Source: Vibrio harveyi NBRC 15634 = ATCC 14126 = KCTC 12724
GTDB lineage: Bacteria; Pseudomonadota; Gammaproteobacteria; Enterobacterales; Vibrionaceae
Reading direction: 5' to 3'
Assembly (NCBI RefSeq): GCF_001591145.1
Contig: NZ_BCUF01000024.1
Location: forward strand, 20,871-84,870
Length of the DNA: 64,000 bases
A model generated the notes under the pieces. That model had not been told where the DNA came from. It did no database searches and saw nothing but the letters and a program-made list of their open reading frames with translations. Of the stretch, positions 20,236 to 30,594 are shown piece by piece. Position 1 is the first letter of the stretch; each line of letters opens with the position of its first letter. The position numbers and the translations under genes are program-made.

Positions 20236-20331
20236 AGGATGTACTGATTTATTCAAAACTGTATGAATTATTGAAGGAAAGGTCGGCGATTACAACTGCT
20301 TGATAGAAATACACCGGAGACGATCTTATTT

Positions 20332-21141
20332 CTACGGCTGACACACATTGCAAAAGAAGGTATTACGTTGCCCTATTTTCTGCTCTTGGAGAGCTTCACC
20401 GCACTCTGGACATGGTTCTCCGGCTTTTCCATAAACTAATAACTCTTGTGCAAAGTAACCAGGTTTGCCGTCCGCTTGAGCGAAGTCTTTAAGTGTAGTT
20501 CCACCTTGCTGAATCGCGATTTCTAACGTGGCTTTGATGTTCTCCACCAGTAATAGCCACTCTTTCTTAGTTAGTTTTCCTGCTGGGCGAGTTGGGTGAA
20601 TGCGGGTTTTAAATAAAGACTCATTGGCGTAGATATTCCCAACGCCAACCACCACTTTATTGTCCATAATGAACTGTTTAACCGCAACACGCTTACCTTT
20701 GGCTTTGTCTGCTATATATTCAGCGTTGAACTCCTCGGTTAAAGGCTCAGGTCCCATATGATCTAACACGGTGTGAGACTCATTAGGAGCGCTCCAAAGC
20801 CAAGCACCAAAACGACGCGGGTCGTTGTAGCGTAGCACTTTGCCATTGGTGAGTTTAAGGTCAACATGATCGTGCTTTGCCGCAGGGAAGTCAGCGTCGA
20901 GTACACGCAATGATCCAGACATGCCAAGGTGAACAATCGCTGTACCTTGGTCAGTATCAATCAATAAGTACTTTGCGCGACGACGAATATTACGAATAAC
21001 CTGCCCTTCCAAAAGCTTAAGCTCTTGAGGAATATCCCAACGTAGCTTCGGAGTACGAAAAACAAATGCCTTGATCGTCTGCCCAATCATATGAGGGCTG
21101 ATCCCCATTCGGCTTACTTCAACTTCTGGTAATTCAGGCAT
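20332..21141 (-). CDS. mutM: Formamidopyrimidine-DNA glycosylase
   Basis: MutM (Fpg) removes 8-oxoguanine and formamidopyrimidines and nicks the abasic site. The 269-residue protein begins [14 protein letters not shown], so catalytic Pro2 and Glu3 are present after Met removal. KYLLIDTD with the conserved lysine is at about 58, then GVGNIYANE, and a C-terminal zinc finger of four cysteines (CPECG...FCNVCQP). Full length. It is separated from coaD by 96 bases. Confidence 0.97.
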   Translation of the reverse strand: MPELPEVEVSRMGISPHMIGQTIKAFVFRTPKLRWDIPQELKLLEGQVIRNIRRRAKYLLIDTDQGTAIVHLGMSGSLRVLDADFPAAKHDHVDLKLTNGKVLRYNDPRRFGAWLWSAPNESHTVLDHMGPEPLTEEFNAEYIADKAKGKRVAVKQFIMDNKVVVGVGNIYANESLFKTRIHPTRPAGKLTKKEWLLLVENIKATLEIAIQQGGTTLKDFAQADGKPGYFAQELLVYGKAGEPCPECGEALQEQKIGQRNTFFCNVCQP

Positions 21142-21244
21142 TTGACTCTCCTTAACAGCGTCAGAAACAACATTAGTGAGCGCTTAGCATAATAGAAAAG
21201 CAGCATGACAAACACAGTTTCAGCGAAAGGTTATTACGCAACTT

Positions 21245-21721
21245 TTACTTAGGCATGATGTAGTTACCATCAACAGAAATGGCAATCCACTTGTCTTGCC
21301 AATTTTTAAATAGCCAAAAATCGTCAAGGCGGTAAAAGGTGATACGTTGTGGCTCTTCCAAACCTTGATACCAGACTTCGATGCTTTCCGGCGATGAAAG
21401 GCGAGGCTTTAACTGTTCATACTGCTGAGAGTTCAGTTCTGTTCCTTCAAGTGATTGCCAGCGAGTCACTATTTCTTGTACGGGGATATTGGCTTTAATG
21501 TTGGATTGCCACTGTCCATTTTGCTTGTCTAATTCCCAACCAGCATAGTAAATGGCACTGACATCATGATCGGAGCGTAACAAGTTCGGATACGGATCCA
21601 CTTGTTCATCGATAAGGTAGGTTTTGATCCAAGTTGGCGCATTAAGGATCACCATGAACACGATGATGCCTAAGATTAGAATATTGTTCCAACGACGGCG
21701 GCGGTGCACCTTTTTAGACAT
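21245..21721 (-). CDS. Conserved hypothetical single-pass membrane protein
   Basis: A 158-residue protein of no family I recognise. A very basic N-terminus (KKVHRRRRW) precedes one hydrophobic segment (about residues 12-30). An outside domain with many tryptophans follows (WYQGLEEPQ, FWLFKNWQDKWIAISVDG). The topology predicted from the charge rule is N-in with a periplasmic body. It sits between mutM and the phosphoethanolamine transferase on the same strand. A hairpin separates it from the latter. Confidence 0.7.
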   Translation of the reverse strand: MSKKVHRRRRWNNILILGIIVFMVILNAPTWIKTYLIDEQVDPYPNLLRSDHDVSAIYYAGWELDKQNGQWQSNIKANIPVQEIVTRWQSLEGTELNSQQYEQLKPRLSSPESIEVWYQGLEEPQRITFYRLDDFWLFKNWQDKWIAISVDGNYIMPK

Positions 21722-21743
21722 AATTCACCTCATCGCGTAAATC

Positions 21744-21769
21744 AGCAGCAGCTTAACCAAGCTGCTGCT
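21744..21769 (-). terminator. Hairpin after the phosphoethanolamine transferase gene
   Basis: AGCAGCAGCTT/AAGCTGCTGCT is an 11-bp perfect stem with a 4-base loop, 22 bases beyond the transferase stop. The following tract on the minus strand has only three T, so it may be a partial terminator or an mRNA 3'-end stabiliser. Confidence 0.55.
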
Positions 21770-21790
21770 ATTTAGAGAATCTACATTAAA

Positions 21791-23323
21791 CTATGATTGA
21801 ATCGGATCATCTTTTAACGTACTTAGCGGAACCAATTTACCTTCTCCATTATTCACTTCCGGCACATCCGCGTGTGAAGAGAAGAAAGAAGGTAACGCAT
21901 CCAACCTCTGACTGGAGACACCCATCAATTCAGAGATTGCTTTGATCATTGTGAAGCCATTACGTGGATAATCAACTACTTTTCGTTCATTGAAGTCCGA
22001 ACCAATAACAAACAAAGGCACTTCGTAGGATTGTTTTACCGATGGATCATGACGCAAGTTTTCACCACTATTGCGATGCCCAAGTCCGTGATCGGAAACA
22101 TAAATCAAGTTGTATGGCAGCGACTGCTTCCCAGCAAGTTGGGTAATTTTCTCTAGCATTGTGTCTGTTTGCTTTATCGACTCAATGTAACAAGAGATCT
22201 TGCTGCCATTGAAGTCAAACTCAACATCACCTTCCACACGATCACAGAAGCCTGGGTGTGAGCCAATTAAGTGGATCACAATCAATTTTGATTTATCGTC
22301 ACTCGACAGCGCTTTTTGAATGCTTGGCAGCAGTGTGCTGTCATAAACGTTCGAGTCTCTAAAGCTACCGCTGCGTGTAAAGGAAACATGCTCAGCATAG
22401 TTAGCAATTGAACTGATCCCGGTATCGAATTCTCCCATTCGACCCTGGTTAGAAATCCAATAGGTTTCCACACCAGCCATTTGCGCTAAGGTGTTGATGT
22501 TGTTATTCAGCTCAATATCAAGACCATCATTCATTGTGACGTAGCGCATTACCGAAGTGAACGTGTTCGGACCTGGGGACAAAAAGTTTGTCCAAAGCTG
22601 CCCTTTAGCCGTCGACATAAACGGCGTGTTTTCCATCGGTAGACCATACGCATTCATGTAGTCTTTTCGTACACTTTCACCAATCACAAAAATGGTGTTC
22701 TTAGCCTCGCTCGGTGTTTTAGTAATTTGCCAAGAGGCTGGGATTTCACGCTGAGCCATGATCTCTGCATTGTATTGATGGTACATGTTGTACGAATCAA
22801 ACCAATCAAAGATAAATCGAACTGGTGGGTAACGCATGTAAGAGAGCAATGCATGCGTGTAGTCGCTATTAACATTACGGTCTTTAATGGTGCGAATAGG
22901 CTTATCTAAGAGTAAGAACGAAAACAAGATCAGACAGAATACTGATGTTTTACGACCTTTAAGTTGTGGTACCCATTTGAACAGGTAAAAGGACGCTGCA
23001 GCGAAAAGTGCCGCGACTGCCAACGTTTTGAGCTCCAAGTCATTAAAGAACTCAAGCGCTTCTGAAGGGTTGGTCTCAATCAGTGAAGAAATGATGGTCA
23101 AATTAGGATGACCATAATTCCAAGAAACAGGAATATAGAAAGTCGCAGTCACAGCTAACAAGGCATATACCCAGTGACCAATACGATGAGCTTTAAGAAA
23201 AGCAATCGTAATCGACATTAAGATAAGACAGTCCGCTTTTATTTCATAACCCAGTGCGGCACTAAACATCACAGCTAAGATAATTAATGCAACAAACTTC
23301 AAGGCTTGTAACCCTAAATGCAT
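21791..23323 (-). CDS. Lipid A/LPS phosphoethanolamine transferase family (sulfatase fold)
   Basis: A 510-residue protein. The N-terminus has about five membrane helices (to about residue 155). A periplasmic alkaline-phosphatase/sulfatase domain follows, starting at NTIFVIGESVRKDYMNAYG (metal-binding Glu and the family opening). Then come a GPNTFTSVMRYVT segment that holds the probable nucleophile threonine, VIHLIGSHPGF, and the metal-binding SDHGLGHRNSGENLRHDP. These enzymes move phosphoethanolamine from phosphatidylethanolamine to lipid A or core sugars. Which acceptor it uses (EptA-, EptB- or CptA-like) is unclear. The neighbouring LPS locus supports an envelope role. Related enzymes affect polymyxin sensitivity. 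Confidence 0.85.
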   Translation of the reverse strand: MHLGLQALKFVALIILAVMFSAALGYEIKADCLILMSITIAFLKAHRIGHWVYALLAVTATFYIPVSWNYGHPNLTIISSLIETNPSEALEFFNDLELKTLAVAALFAAASFYLFKWVPQLKGRKTSVFCLILFSFLLLDKPIRTIKDRNVNSDYTHALLSYMRYPPVRFIFDWFDSYNMYHQYNAEIMAQREIPASWQITKTPSEAKNTIFVIGESVRKDYMNAYGLPMENTPFMSTAKGQLWTNFLSPGPNTFTSVMRYVTMNDGLDIELNNNINTLAQMAGVETYWISNQGRMGEFDTGISSIANYAEHVSFTRSGSFRDSNVYDSTLLPSIQKALSSDDKSKLIVIHLIGSHPGFCDRVEGDVEFDFNGSKISCYIESIKQTDTMLEKITQLAGKQSLPYNLIYVSDHGLGHRNSGENLRHDPSVKQSYEVPLFVIGSDFNERKVVDYPRNGFTMIKAISELMGVSSQRLDALPSFFSSHADVPEVNNGEGKLVPLSTLKDDPIQS

Positions 23324-23356
23324 ACTTACTTTACTCCTATAACTACAGCAAATAAT

Positions 23357-23386
23357 AAAAAACCCAGCTCGAGAGCTGGGTTTTTT
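23357..23386. terminator. Terminator of the rpmB-rpmG operon
   Basis: CCCAGCT/AGCTGGG with loop CGAG is flanked by A6 and T6 runs, so it works in both directions. It lies 25 bases after the rpmG stop on the minus strand, and upstream of the phosphoethanolamine transferase gene. Confidence 0.92.
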
Positions 23387-23410
23387 AAATCGTCAAAGAG
23401 ACAAAATCAA

Positions 23411-23581
23411 TTATTTGATTTTCGCTTCTTTGTACATAACGTGCTGGCGTACAACTGGATCAAATTTCTTGATCTCAAATTTGCCTGGCATGTTACGCTT
23501 GTTCTTATCAGTTGTGTAGAAGTGGCCTGTACCTGCTGAAGATACTAGACGGATTTTCTCACGAACGCCTTTCTTTGCCAT
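23411..23581 (-). CDS. rpmG: 50S ribosomal protein L33
   Basis: A 56-residue protein beginning [17 protein letters not shown] and containing the L33 pattern [20 protein letters not shown] before [10 protein letters not shown]. It lacks the paired zinc-binding cysteines, so it is the C-minus form. It is co-transcribed with rpmB, 13 bases upstream. The start ATG has AGGAAAT 8 bases before it. Confidence 0.97.
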
Positions 23582-23594
23582 TGCCTATTTCCTC

Positions 23595-23831
23595 TTAAAC
23601 GTTTTCGCCACGTGCACGCATATCAGCAAGAACAGTATCAATACCCTTCTTGTCGATGATACGCATACCTTTTGCAGATAGGCGTAGTTTAACAAAACGT
23701 TTTTCGCTCTCTACCCAGAAACGATGAGTTTGTAGGTTCGGCAGAAAACGACGCTTAGTAGCATTTCGTGCGTGTGAACGGTTGTTACCCGTTACTGGAC
23801 GCTTACCAGTTACTTGGCATACTCGTGACAT
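23595..23831 (-). CDS. rpmB: 50S ribosomal protein L28
   Basis: The start at 23831 gives the standard 78 residues ([17 protein letters not shown]) and has GGAGAAG upstream. A longer frame to 23846 would add five residues not seen in L28. The basic [21 protein letters not shown] segment is characteristic. It is the first gene of the rpmB-rpmG operon, driven by the promoter at 23960-23988. Confidence 0.97.
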
Positions 23832-24134
23832 GAATGTCTTCTCCAAAATCGTTTCAGCTCGATATCAACCTTGGTGGCCGAACCTCTCTATTTCTTGGAA
23901 AGAAGTTAGAGGTTAAGAACCGCTATGGAAAATCCATACAAGGCTATCAAAGGTCGCGCATTATACTAACTTGATATGCATTGCTCAAGACCCGAACAGA
24001 TCCTTTTTACAGGTTTTCGTGATCTTTTTTTAGACAGCAGGTTTTTTCTAGCAGTCCAAGCTGAATTCAGTTAAAAATTTAGTGGCGAGGATGATAGCAG
24101 ATTTTTAGCAACTAACAACCTAAAAAACGCACAG
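23832..24134. other. Gap between rpmB and radC
   Basis: Besides the rpmBG promoter, the stretch holds a leader hairpin at 23881-23914 (AACCTCT/AGAGGTT, with an inner TTCTT/AAGAA) a short way before the rpmB ribosome site. The remaining AT-rich part (23990-24134), between the rpmB promoter and the radC stop codon, shows no gene and no clear radC terminator. Confidence 0.6.
23960..23988 (-). promoter_or_regulatory. Sigma70 promoter of rpmBG
   Basis: On the minus strand TTGAGC (23983-23988) and TATAAT (23960-23965) are separated by exactly 17 bases. The predicted transcript start is near 23953, giving a leader of about 120 bases. Confidence 0.8.
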
Positions 24135-24809
24135 TTATATCCAACCTCTTTCGGCAAAAGAGACGCTTTCCCCATCTCCGATAACGAAATGGTCCAAAAT
24201 CCGAATATCCACCAGTGCTAATGCATCAACTAAACGCCGCGTAATCCTTCTGTCTGCTTGGCTCGGCTCCGCTACACCAGATGGATGGTTGTGTGCCAGA
24301 ATTAACGCAGCGGCATTATGGTGCAAGGCGCGTTTGACCACTTCTCTTGGATAAACTGACGCCGCATCGAGTGTGCCTTCAAATAAAATCTCATCTTTTA
24401 TCACTCGATGCTGGTTATCTAAGAAAAGAATGTAAAAAGCCTCTCTTTGACGGTCTCTTAATATAGAGGAAAGGTAAAGTTTGGTTTGTTCTGGACTGGT
24501 TAACGCATCACCACGCTTTAATGTCTCAGCTAAATAGCGTTGTGTCATTTCCAAAACAGCTTGCAACTGCACATACTTGGCTTGCCCTAACCCTTTATGC
24601 TGGCAAAACTCTTTCTCTGAAGCCGAAAACAACTGGCGCAGTGATCCAAAGTCTTGAATAAGAAAGTCAGAAAGCTCTATTACGTTCATGCCTTGCGTGC
24701 CTGTACGTAGGAAAATTGCAAGTAACTCCGCATCCGATAGCGCTTGCGGACCGCGTTGCAGCAACTTCTCTCTTGGCATGGACTCGTTAGGCAAGGTTTT
24801 CAGTGTCAT
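24135..24809 (-). CDS. radC: RadC-type JAB/MPN domain protein
   Basis: A 224-residue RadC/YicR. It has an N-terminal helix-hairpin-helix region ([19 protein letters not shown], about 19-37) and a C-terminal JAB1/MPN metalloprotease-like domain with [18 protein letters not shown] (the HxHPSG...D metal motif). The in-vivo function of RadC is unsettled; the old link to recombinational repair was withdrawn. Its place between rpmB and coaBC matches E. coli, but here a chemoreceptor gene intervenes. Confidence 0.95.
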   Translation of the reverse strand: MTLKTLPNESMPREKLLQRGPQALSDAELLAIFLRTGTQGMNVIELSDFLIQDFGSLRQLFSASEKEFCQHKGLGQAKYVQLQAVLEMTQRYLAETLKRGDALTSPEQTKLYLSSILRDRQREAFYILFLDNQHRVIKDEILFEGTLDAASVYPREVVKRALHHNAAALILAHNHPSGVAEPSQADRRITRRLVDALALVDIRILDHFVIGDGESVSFAERGWI

Positions 24810-24850
24810 TAGTCGGCTCGATTGATGAGTGAGCGCCTATTGCACAAAAT

Positions 24851-24885
24851 AAAAAGCGAAAGTCGAACCTGACTTTCGCTTTTTT
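24851..24885. terminator. Bidirectional terminator between the MCP gene and radC
   Basis: AAAAAGCGAAAGTC/GACTTTCGCTTTTT is a 14-bp perfect stem with a 6-base loop and U runs on either strand. It ends the MCP transcript on the minus strand. Confidence 0.92.
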
Positions 24886-24922
24886 CGTTAGCCACTGCTT
24901 TTCTATGTAATCAAGCGATCCA

Positions 24923-26596
24923 TCAAAGCTTGAAATTTCCAACCAGATCGTGAATTTCAGATCCTGACTGTGACAACTGAGTACTGATGCCTTCCGCATG
25001 CTGAAGTGTGTCATTAATACGATTCACGATTTGCTGAATCGCCACTAGATTCTGGTTGATGTCTTCAGCAACAGCACTTTGCTCTTCAGCCGCAGAAGCG
25101 GTTTGAATGCCCATATCTCGAATTGTTCCGATAGAATGGTGCACGCCGGACAGCGATTGCTGAATCATTGACGACTCTTCAACGGTCTTCGCGCCGCGCT
25201 CTTGGCTAGCCGACATAGTGGTCACCGCTCTCGAAACACCAGTTTGTAGTTGCTTGAGCATATCGCCAATTTCATGGGTGCTGTTTTGCGTTCGACTGGC
25301 TAACGAGCGAACCTCATCAGCCACCACAGCAAAACCTCGACCTTGCTCGCCAGCACGTGCAGCTTCAATCGCAGCATTCAATGCGAGTAAGTTGGTCTGC
25401 TCGGCAATTTCACCAATAACATCGAGCACCTTAGTAATCTGCTCAGTTTGTTGGCTCAGTTCTGCAATCGCATCAGAAGTACTGTTCACTTCATCGACCA
25501 GCTTGCTAATGCCATCAATCGCTTGATCGACTTCGCGCTGCGCCTCGGTCACTTGTTCGTTCGCATCGTCAATCGCCTGAGCAGTAGCATTGGTATTACT
25601 TGCGACCTCTTTTGCCGTCATGCTCATTTGTGTTACTGCTGTTACCACCTTATCAGTTTCGAGGCAGTGGTTTTGCATTTGAGCACTGGCTTGAGACGTT
25701 TGCTGATCCAATTGTCCAGAGACGCTTTGTACTGTATTAGCAGAGCGCTGAATGTCCTGCATTAGCGGATGAAGCTTATCCATAAACTCATTAAATGCCG
25801 ATGCCACCTCACCGACTTCATCTTTACTTTCAATTTTTAGACGAGCCGTCAAGTCGCCGCCACCGGCAGCCACGTCTTGTAAAGAAGCGGCAATATGTTG
25901 CAACGGAAGAATTCCTTTGGAGACGATGATGCTGGTAAGTACGCTAGTAATAATAAGCCCGATAACCGAGATTGTTACCGCTGAGATCGTATGTTCATTC
26001 AACTCTTGTGTACGCAGTTCACGCTGCATTGCCACTTGCTGATCAATATCATCAATATAGATGCCCGTACCAAGCACCCAGTCCCACTTAGACAAGTACT
26101 CGGCATAACCTAATTTTGGAGCTTGCGCATCAATAGTTGGTTTATGCCAAGAGAAATAAAGGAAACCATCTCCGTTCTTAGATGCATCAATCAGTCCGCC
26201 AATCACTGCTACGCCATTTTCATCTTTCAAGCCGATAAGGTTTTTACCTTCTAGGGATGGCTTAATCGCATGCAGCGTGTTGACCCCTTTCGAATCATAA
26301 GCAAAGAAATAACCGTCGCTTTCAAAACGCATCGCTTTGAGAATTTCTTTTGCCGCTTCTTTGTTATTGCCGTTTACGTCCGTATCGTAAAGCGGCTTTA
26401 TCGCTGTAACACCCATCATCATGTAGGCTTGCAGCTCTTTTTTACGTGTATCAATCAGCTCTTGTCTATCTCGAGCTAATTCCGCTTCTAAGCTATTACT
26501 ACCATTGATGTAATACACCACCGAGATCAATGTGGTGATCAACAACAAAGGGATCAGAGTCACCAGCAGCAATTTACTTCGACTTTTCAACACCAT
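24923..26596 (-). CDS. Methyl-accepting chemotaxis protein with single Cache domain
   Basis: A 557-residue chemoreceptor. TM1 lies near residues 9-30. A periplasmic sCache_2-type sensor follows (about 35-195, with [18 protein letters not shown] and [16 protein letters not shown]), then TM2 (about 203-225) and HAMP. The cytoplasmic coiled coil carries the hairpin tip [19 protein letters not shown]...[12 protein letters not shown] that binds CheA/CheW. sCache sensors often bind small carboxylates; the ligand here is unknown. It is inserted between radC and coaBC relative to E. coli, as in V. cholerae, and is divergent from coaBC. Confidence 0.95.
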   Translation of the reverse strand: MVLKSRSKLLLVTLIPLLLITTLISVVYYINGSNSLEAELARDRQELIDTRKKELQAYMMMGVTAIKPLYDTDVNGNNKEAAKEILKAMRFESDGYFFAYDSKGVNTLHAIKPSLEGKNLIGLKDENGVAVIGGLIDASKNGDGFLYFSWHKPTIDAQAPKLGYAEYLSKWDWVLGTGIYIDDIDQQVAMQRELRTQELNEHTISAVTISVIGLIITSVLTSIIVSKGILPLQHIAASLQDVAAGGGDLTARLKIESKDEVGEVASAFNEFMDKLHPLMQDIQRSANTVQSVSGQLDQQTSQASAQMQNHCLETDKVVTAVTQMSMTAKEVASNTNATAQAIDDANEQVTEAQREVDQAIDGISKLVDEVNSTSDAIAELSQQTEQITKVLDVIGEIAEQTNLLALNAAIEAARAGEQGRGFAVVADEVRSLASRTQNSTHEIGDMLKQLQTGVSRAVTTMSASQERGAKTVEESSMIQQSLSGVHHSIGTIRDMGIQTASAAEEQSAVAEDINQNLVAIQQIVNRINDTLQHAEGISTQLSQSGSEIHDLVGNFKL

Positions 26597-26803
26597 CTTA
26601 TTCCACTACCTCATTATTGTTATTTTTCCCTTTCTATCTTGCAGAGCAAACAGAGATTGTCTGTGAAGTAAGCAAAAGTTTTATATAAGGCTCAGCAATT
26701 AATATTCGGTAGTTTGATATGGATTAGCTTCTGATCAGATTTGCGTGGGCGGTGAGAGATTCAGTTGTGCTAAACTCGTCGCCAGAAAAATTGGAGATCT
26801 CAC

Positions 26804-28003
26804 ATGCAAACACTAGCAGGAAAGAAAATTCTACTCGGCATCAGTGGCGGTATTGCCGCGTATAAATGTGCGGAGCTAACCCGTCGCCTAATAGAAAGAG
26901 GCGCACAAGTTCAAGTAGTGATGACCAAAGCGGCGAAGGAGTTCATTACTCCCTTAACCATGCAGGCAGTCTCTGGGCGTCCGGTGTCGGACAGCTTGTT
27001 AGACCCTGCGGCAGAAGCATCAATGGGTCACATTGAACTGGCAAAATGGGCAGATTTGGTTCTTCTTGCACCTGCAACTGCAGATTTGATTGCACGTATG
27101 TCGGCAGGTATGGGCAATGATTTGCTCACTACGTTAGTACTTGCGACAGATTCTCCTATCGCTGTTTCACCAGCAATGAATCAGCAGATGTACCGTAACG
27201 TCGCAACCCAAGAAAATATCGCAACACTGGCACGCCGTGGTATGCATATCTGGGGACCTGCGGCGGGTGAACAAGCATGTGGTGACATTGGTCCTGGTCG
27301 TATGCTAGAGCCAATGCAACTTGTCGGTTTGTGTGAACAGTTCTTCCAACCAAAACTGTTAGCAGGAAAATCAGTATTGATCACCGCGGGTCCGACTCGC
27401 GAAGCGATTGACCCAGTGCGATACATCTCTAACCACAGCTCAGGAAAAATGGGCTTTGCATTAGCGAATGCCGCAGCACAGTTGGGAGCCAAAGTAACGC
27501 TTATCAGCGGACCTGTCAGCTTGAATACGCCAGCAGGTGTTGAGCGTATCAACGTTGCGAGTGCTCAAGAGATGCATGCTGCTGTGACAACTCACGCGCC
27601 TAACCACGATGCTTTCATTAGCTGTGCGGCAGTGGCGGATTACCGCCCAGAAAATGTAGCGTCTCAAAAGTTAAAAAAGACTGAAAACAACGACCAGATG
27701 ACCATCAATATGGTGAAAAACCCTGATATCGTAGCGACCGTTGCCAATATGACTGAGCAACGTCCATTCACGGTTGGCTTCGCAGCCGAAACCAACGATG
27801 TCGCTACTTACGCTCGTGGCAAACTGGTGAAGAAGAACCTCGACATGATTTGTGCGAACGATGTATCAGTTGAAGGTCAAGGCTTTAACAGTAACGACAA
27901 CGCCATCACCCTGTTCTGGTCGCAAGGCGAACTGGCGTTAGCATTGGAATCAAAAGAAGCATTGAGCTTCAAAATCTTAGAAAAGATGCATGATTTAATG
28001 TAA
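26804..28003 (+). CDS. coaBC: Phosphopantothenoylcysteine decarboxylase / phosphopantothenate-cysteine ligase
   Basis: The bifunctional CoaBC (Dfp) carries out two coenzyme A steps. The N-terminal FMN-binding CoaC half shows [10 protein letters not shown] (about 10-19) with the active-site histidine in [12 protein letters not shown], and SPAMNQQMY. The C-terminal CoaB half starts near residue 185 with [25 protein letters not shown] and ends with the [11 protein letters not shown] lysine motif. 399 residues, the usual size. GGAGAT precedes the ATG. In E. coli dut follows directly; here the next gene is slmA. Confidence 0.97.
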   Translation: MQTLAGKKILLGISGGIAAYKCAELTRRLIERGAQVQVVMTKAAKEFITPLTMQAVSGRPVSDSLLDPAAEASMGHIELAKWADLVLLAPATADLIARMSAGMGNDLLTTLVLATDSPIAVSPAMNQQMYRNVATQENIATLARRGMHIWGPAAGEQACGDIGPGRMLEPMQLVGLCEQFFQPKLLAGKSVLITAGPTREAIDPVRYISNHSSGKMGFALANAAAQLGAKVTLISGPVSLNTPAGVERINVASAQEMHAAVTTHAPNHDAFISCAAVADYRPENVASQKLKKTENNDQMTINMVKNPDIVATVANMTEQRPFTVGFAAETNDVATYARGKLVKKNLDMICANDVSVEGQGFNSNDNAITLFWSQGELALALESKEALSFKILEKMHDLM

Positions 28004-28162
28004 TAACCCTTTCGTTTTCATCGAAAACTGGCACAAATTTGGTACAAACATGACAACTGAGGGTGTTAAAGCTCCCATTACACCCTCGCTAGTCTAGTTT
28101 GATGCCAAATAGCGTCTTATAATCCCCTCCGCTCAACTTTGTATTTTGAAAGGAAGTAACTA

Positions 28163-28753
28163 ATGGCCGGCAGTAAAAAATCCAATCGTCGTGAAGAAAT
28201 CTTGCAAGCTCTCGCACAGATGCTTGAATCTACAGAAGGCGCTTCACGCATTACTACGGCAAAATTGGCTAAGCAAGTCGGTGTTTCAGAAGCGGCACTT
28301 TACCGTCACTTCCCAAGTAAAGCTCGCATGTTTGAAGGCTTGATTGAGTTCATTGAAGAAGCACTCATGACACGTATCAACCGTATTTTGGATGATGAGA
28401 AAGACACGCTAGAACGCATTCGCTTGGTTATGCATCTTATCTTGGCATTCTCAGAACGTAACCCAGGTTTGACACGCATTCTTTCTGGTCATGCTCTAAT
28501 GTTTGAAAATGAGCGCCTACGCGATCGCATCAACCAGTTGTTTGAGCGCATCGAAACACAACTTCGTCAAATCCTGCGTGAACGTAAGATCCGTGAAGGT
28601 AAATCTTTCCCCGTTGAAGAGCGTATTTTAGCCGCTCAGATCCTAGGGCAAGTTGAAGGTAGCTTGAACCGCTTTGTTCGCAGTGACTTCAAATACCAAC
28701 CAACGGCAAACTTTGACGAGTACTGGGCACTTCTTAGCGCACAAATTAAGTAG
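28163..28753 (+). CDS. slmA: Nucleoid occlusion factor SlmA
   Basis: SlmA is a TetR-family DNA-binding protein that stops FtsZ ring assembly over the nucleoid. At 196 residues it shows [12 protein letters not shown], and a helix-turn-helix [30 protein letters not shown] near 34-64. The C-terminal dimer/FtsZ domain ([16 protein letters not shown]) is close to the E. coli protein. AAAGGAAG precedes the ATG. lpxL follows after 5 bases, so the two are co-transcribed. Confidence 0.96.
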   Translation: MAGSKKSNRREEILQALAQMLESTEGASRITTAKLAKQVGVSEAALYRHFPSKARMFEGLIEFIEEALMTRINRILDDEKDTLERIRLVMHLILAFSERNPGLTRILSGHALMFENERLRDRINQLFERIETQLRQILRERKIREGKSFPVEERILAAQILGQVEGSLNRFVRSDFKYQPTANFDEYWALLSAQIK

Positions 28754-28758
28754 AGATT

Positions 28759-29709
28759 ATGAGTAAAGACAAATTCACTAAGCCGGAGTTTTCTCTTTCC
28801 CTTCTCCACCCTCGCCACTGGGGCGTTTGGCTCGGCTTTGGCTTTTTGGCTATCGTAGTTAATATTCTTCCATACCGCATGCTGCTATCGTTAGGTCGTA
28901 CGCTCGGTCACATCGGCATGCGCTATGGTAAAAAGCGTGTGCATGTTGCAACGCGTAACCTAGAGTTGGCATTTCCAGATAAGCCAGCAGAAGAGATTCA
29001 ACATATTGTTGAAGAGAACTTCAAAAACACCGGTATGGCGTTAATTGAAACGGGCATCACTTGGTTTTGGCCAACGTGGCGTTTCAAAACGCTGATCATT
29101 GAGAAAGACCTAGTCGCACTTCGTGAGAAAGCCGCAGAAGGCAAAGGTGTCCTACTGTGCTGTGTTCATGCTCTTAACCTTGAGATCACGGCGCGCGCTT
29201 TTGCGGTTCTTGGCGTGGCTGGGTACGGTGCGTTCCGTCCACATGACAACCCTGCGTACAACTTCATCCAGTATTGGGGGCGCACACATAACGGCAACAA
29301 ACTGATTGACCGTAAAGACGTTAAACAGATGATTCGCGTTCTACGCAGCGGTGAGCGCTTGTTCTACCTGCCGGACCACGATTACGGTCGCAACAAATCT
29401 GTATTTGTGCCGTTCTTTGCGGTCGAAGATGCATGCACCACAACTGGCACTAGTATTTTGGCTTACACATCTAAGTGCTCGATTATTCCGGGTTCTGGTT
29501 TCCGCAATAAAGATGGCAAGTATGAAATCATTGCTGATAAGTGCATTGAAGCCGACTATCCGAAAAAGGATGAAGTCGCAGCAGCGGCTTATATGAACAC
29601 CTTTGTAGAAGAAGTGATTCTGCGCGCACCAGAGCAATGGATGTGGCTACACAAACGCTATAAAACAATGCCTGACGAAAGCACGCCGAAAGGTATTCGC
29701 TACAAATAG
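28759..29709 (+). CDS. lpxL: Lipid A late acyltransferase, LpxL (HtrB) type
   Basis: LpxL adds the first secondary acyl chain to Kdo2-lipid IVA. The 316-residue protein has HPRHWGVWLGFG and an N-terminal membrane helix (about 23-40), RNLELAFPDKP, and YLPDHDYGRNKSVFVPFF. At the expected HX4D position the residues read CCVHALNLE, which has Glu in place of Asp. That HX4(D/E) form also occurs in LpxL proteins. It follows slmA by 5 bases and ends in a strong terminator. In V. cholerae slmA and the late acyltransferases are likewise neighbours. Confidence 0.93.
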   Translation: MSKDKFTKPEFSLSLLHPRHWGVWLGFGFLAIVVNILPYRMLLSLGRTLGHIGMRYGKKRVHVATRNLELAFPDKPAEEIQHIVEENFKNTGMALIETGITWFWPTWRFKTLIIEKDLVALREKAAEGKGVLLCCVHALNLEITARAFAVLGVAGYGAFRPHDNPAYNFIQYWGRTHNGNKLIDRKDVKQMIRVLRSGERLFYLPDHDYGRNKSVFVPFFAVEDACTTTGTSILAYTSKCSIIPGSGFRNKDGKYEIIADKCIEADYPKKDEVAAAAYMNTFVEEVILRAPEQWMWLHKRYKTMPDESTPKGIRYK

Positions 29710-29725
29710 GTGACGTCGACAGATT

Positions 29726-29765
29726 AAAAAGGGGCTGATGGATAACCACCAGCCCCTTTTTCTTT
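29726..29765. terminator. Bidirectional terminator between lpxL and pyrE
   Basis: AAAAAGGGGCTG...CAGCCCCTTTTT forms an extended stem, with a 4-base loop after a TGG/CCA upper part and one mismatch, and T runs on both strands. It serves lpxL and, 125 bases on, pyrE. Confidence 0.9.
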
Positions 29766-29889
29766 CTGTAAAACCAGACTCCCAATTCATCGTTCTTCCT
29801 CTTGAAAATGACGATGAACAATCTCATTAACGTCATTTCCTACAGTGAGGAGCAAACGCGATAGGAAATCTCGCTTTCCAAATTCAGAA

Positions 29890-30531
29890 TTAAATGCCGT
29901 ATTCTGCGCGGTACGCTTTGACTGCTTCTAGGTGCTCTTTGTCTGTACCTTTCTCTTCAAGGAAAGTCACAAGGTCAGTCAGGCTAACGATTGAGATGAT
30001 TGCACAACCAAAGTCACGCTCCACTTCTTGAATCGCAGACAGCTCACCTTTGCCTTTTTCTTGGCGGTCAATCGCAACCAACACACCAGCAAGGTCTGCG
30101 CCATTTGCTTGAATGATTTCCATCGATTCACGAATCGCAGTACCTGCTGTGATTACGTCATCCACTAGCATAATACGACCTTCAAGCGCCGAGCCTACAA
30201 GGTTACCGCCTTCGCCGTGGTCTTTCGCTTCTTTACGGTTGAAGCAGTAAGGCGTGTCGATATCGTGGTGATCCGCTAGCGCTACTGCTGTTGTCGTCGC
30301 GATTGGAATACCTTTGTACGCTGGACCAAACAGCACATCAAACTCAATGCCTGAATCCGCAAGCGCTGCGGCATAAAAACGACCAAGACGCGCTAGGTCA
30401 CGACCAGTATTGAAAAGACCAGCGTTAAAGAAGTACGGGCTTTTACGGCCAGATTTCAAAGTAAACTCACCAAACTTAAGAACTTCTTTCTCAAGTGCAA
30501 ACTCAATAAATTCACGCTGGTATGCTTTCAT
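29890..30531 (-). CDS. pyrE: Orotate phosphoribosyltransferase
   Basis: PyrE makes orotidine-5'-phosphate from orotate and PRPP in UMP synthesis. I set the start at 30531 (213 aa, [18 protein letters not shown]), which equals the E. coli length and has AGAGAG upstream; 11 further in-frame codons upstream are not conserved. The PRPP-binding [12 protein letters not shown] motif lies near 121-132, and the catalytic loop [12 protein letters not shown] near 98-109. It follows rph on the minus strand behind an attenuator-like terminator and an ERIC-type element. Confidence 0.96.
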   Translation of the reverse strand: MKAYQREFIEFALEKEVLKFGEFTLKSGRKSPYFFNAGLFNTGRDLARLGRFYAAALADSGIEFDVLFGPAYKGIPIATTTAVALADHHDIDTPYCFNRKEAKDHGEGGNLVGSALEGRIMLVDDVITAGTAIRESMEIIQANGADLAGVLVAIDRQEKGKGELSAIQEVERDFGCAIISIVSLTDLVTFLEEKGTDKEHLEAVKAYRAEYGI

Positions 30532-30594
30532 TATTTTCTCTCTAAATGCAGGCTTGGTATCCATATTCCCAAGCAGTTAATAAACACTAATGCG

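Noticed and set aside
28759..29709. Loss of the LpxL catalytic motif
   Set aside because: The HX4 motif ends in Glu rather than Asp, but HX4(D/E) is accepted for this family and the rest of the protein is intact.
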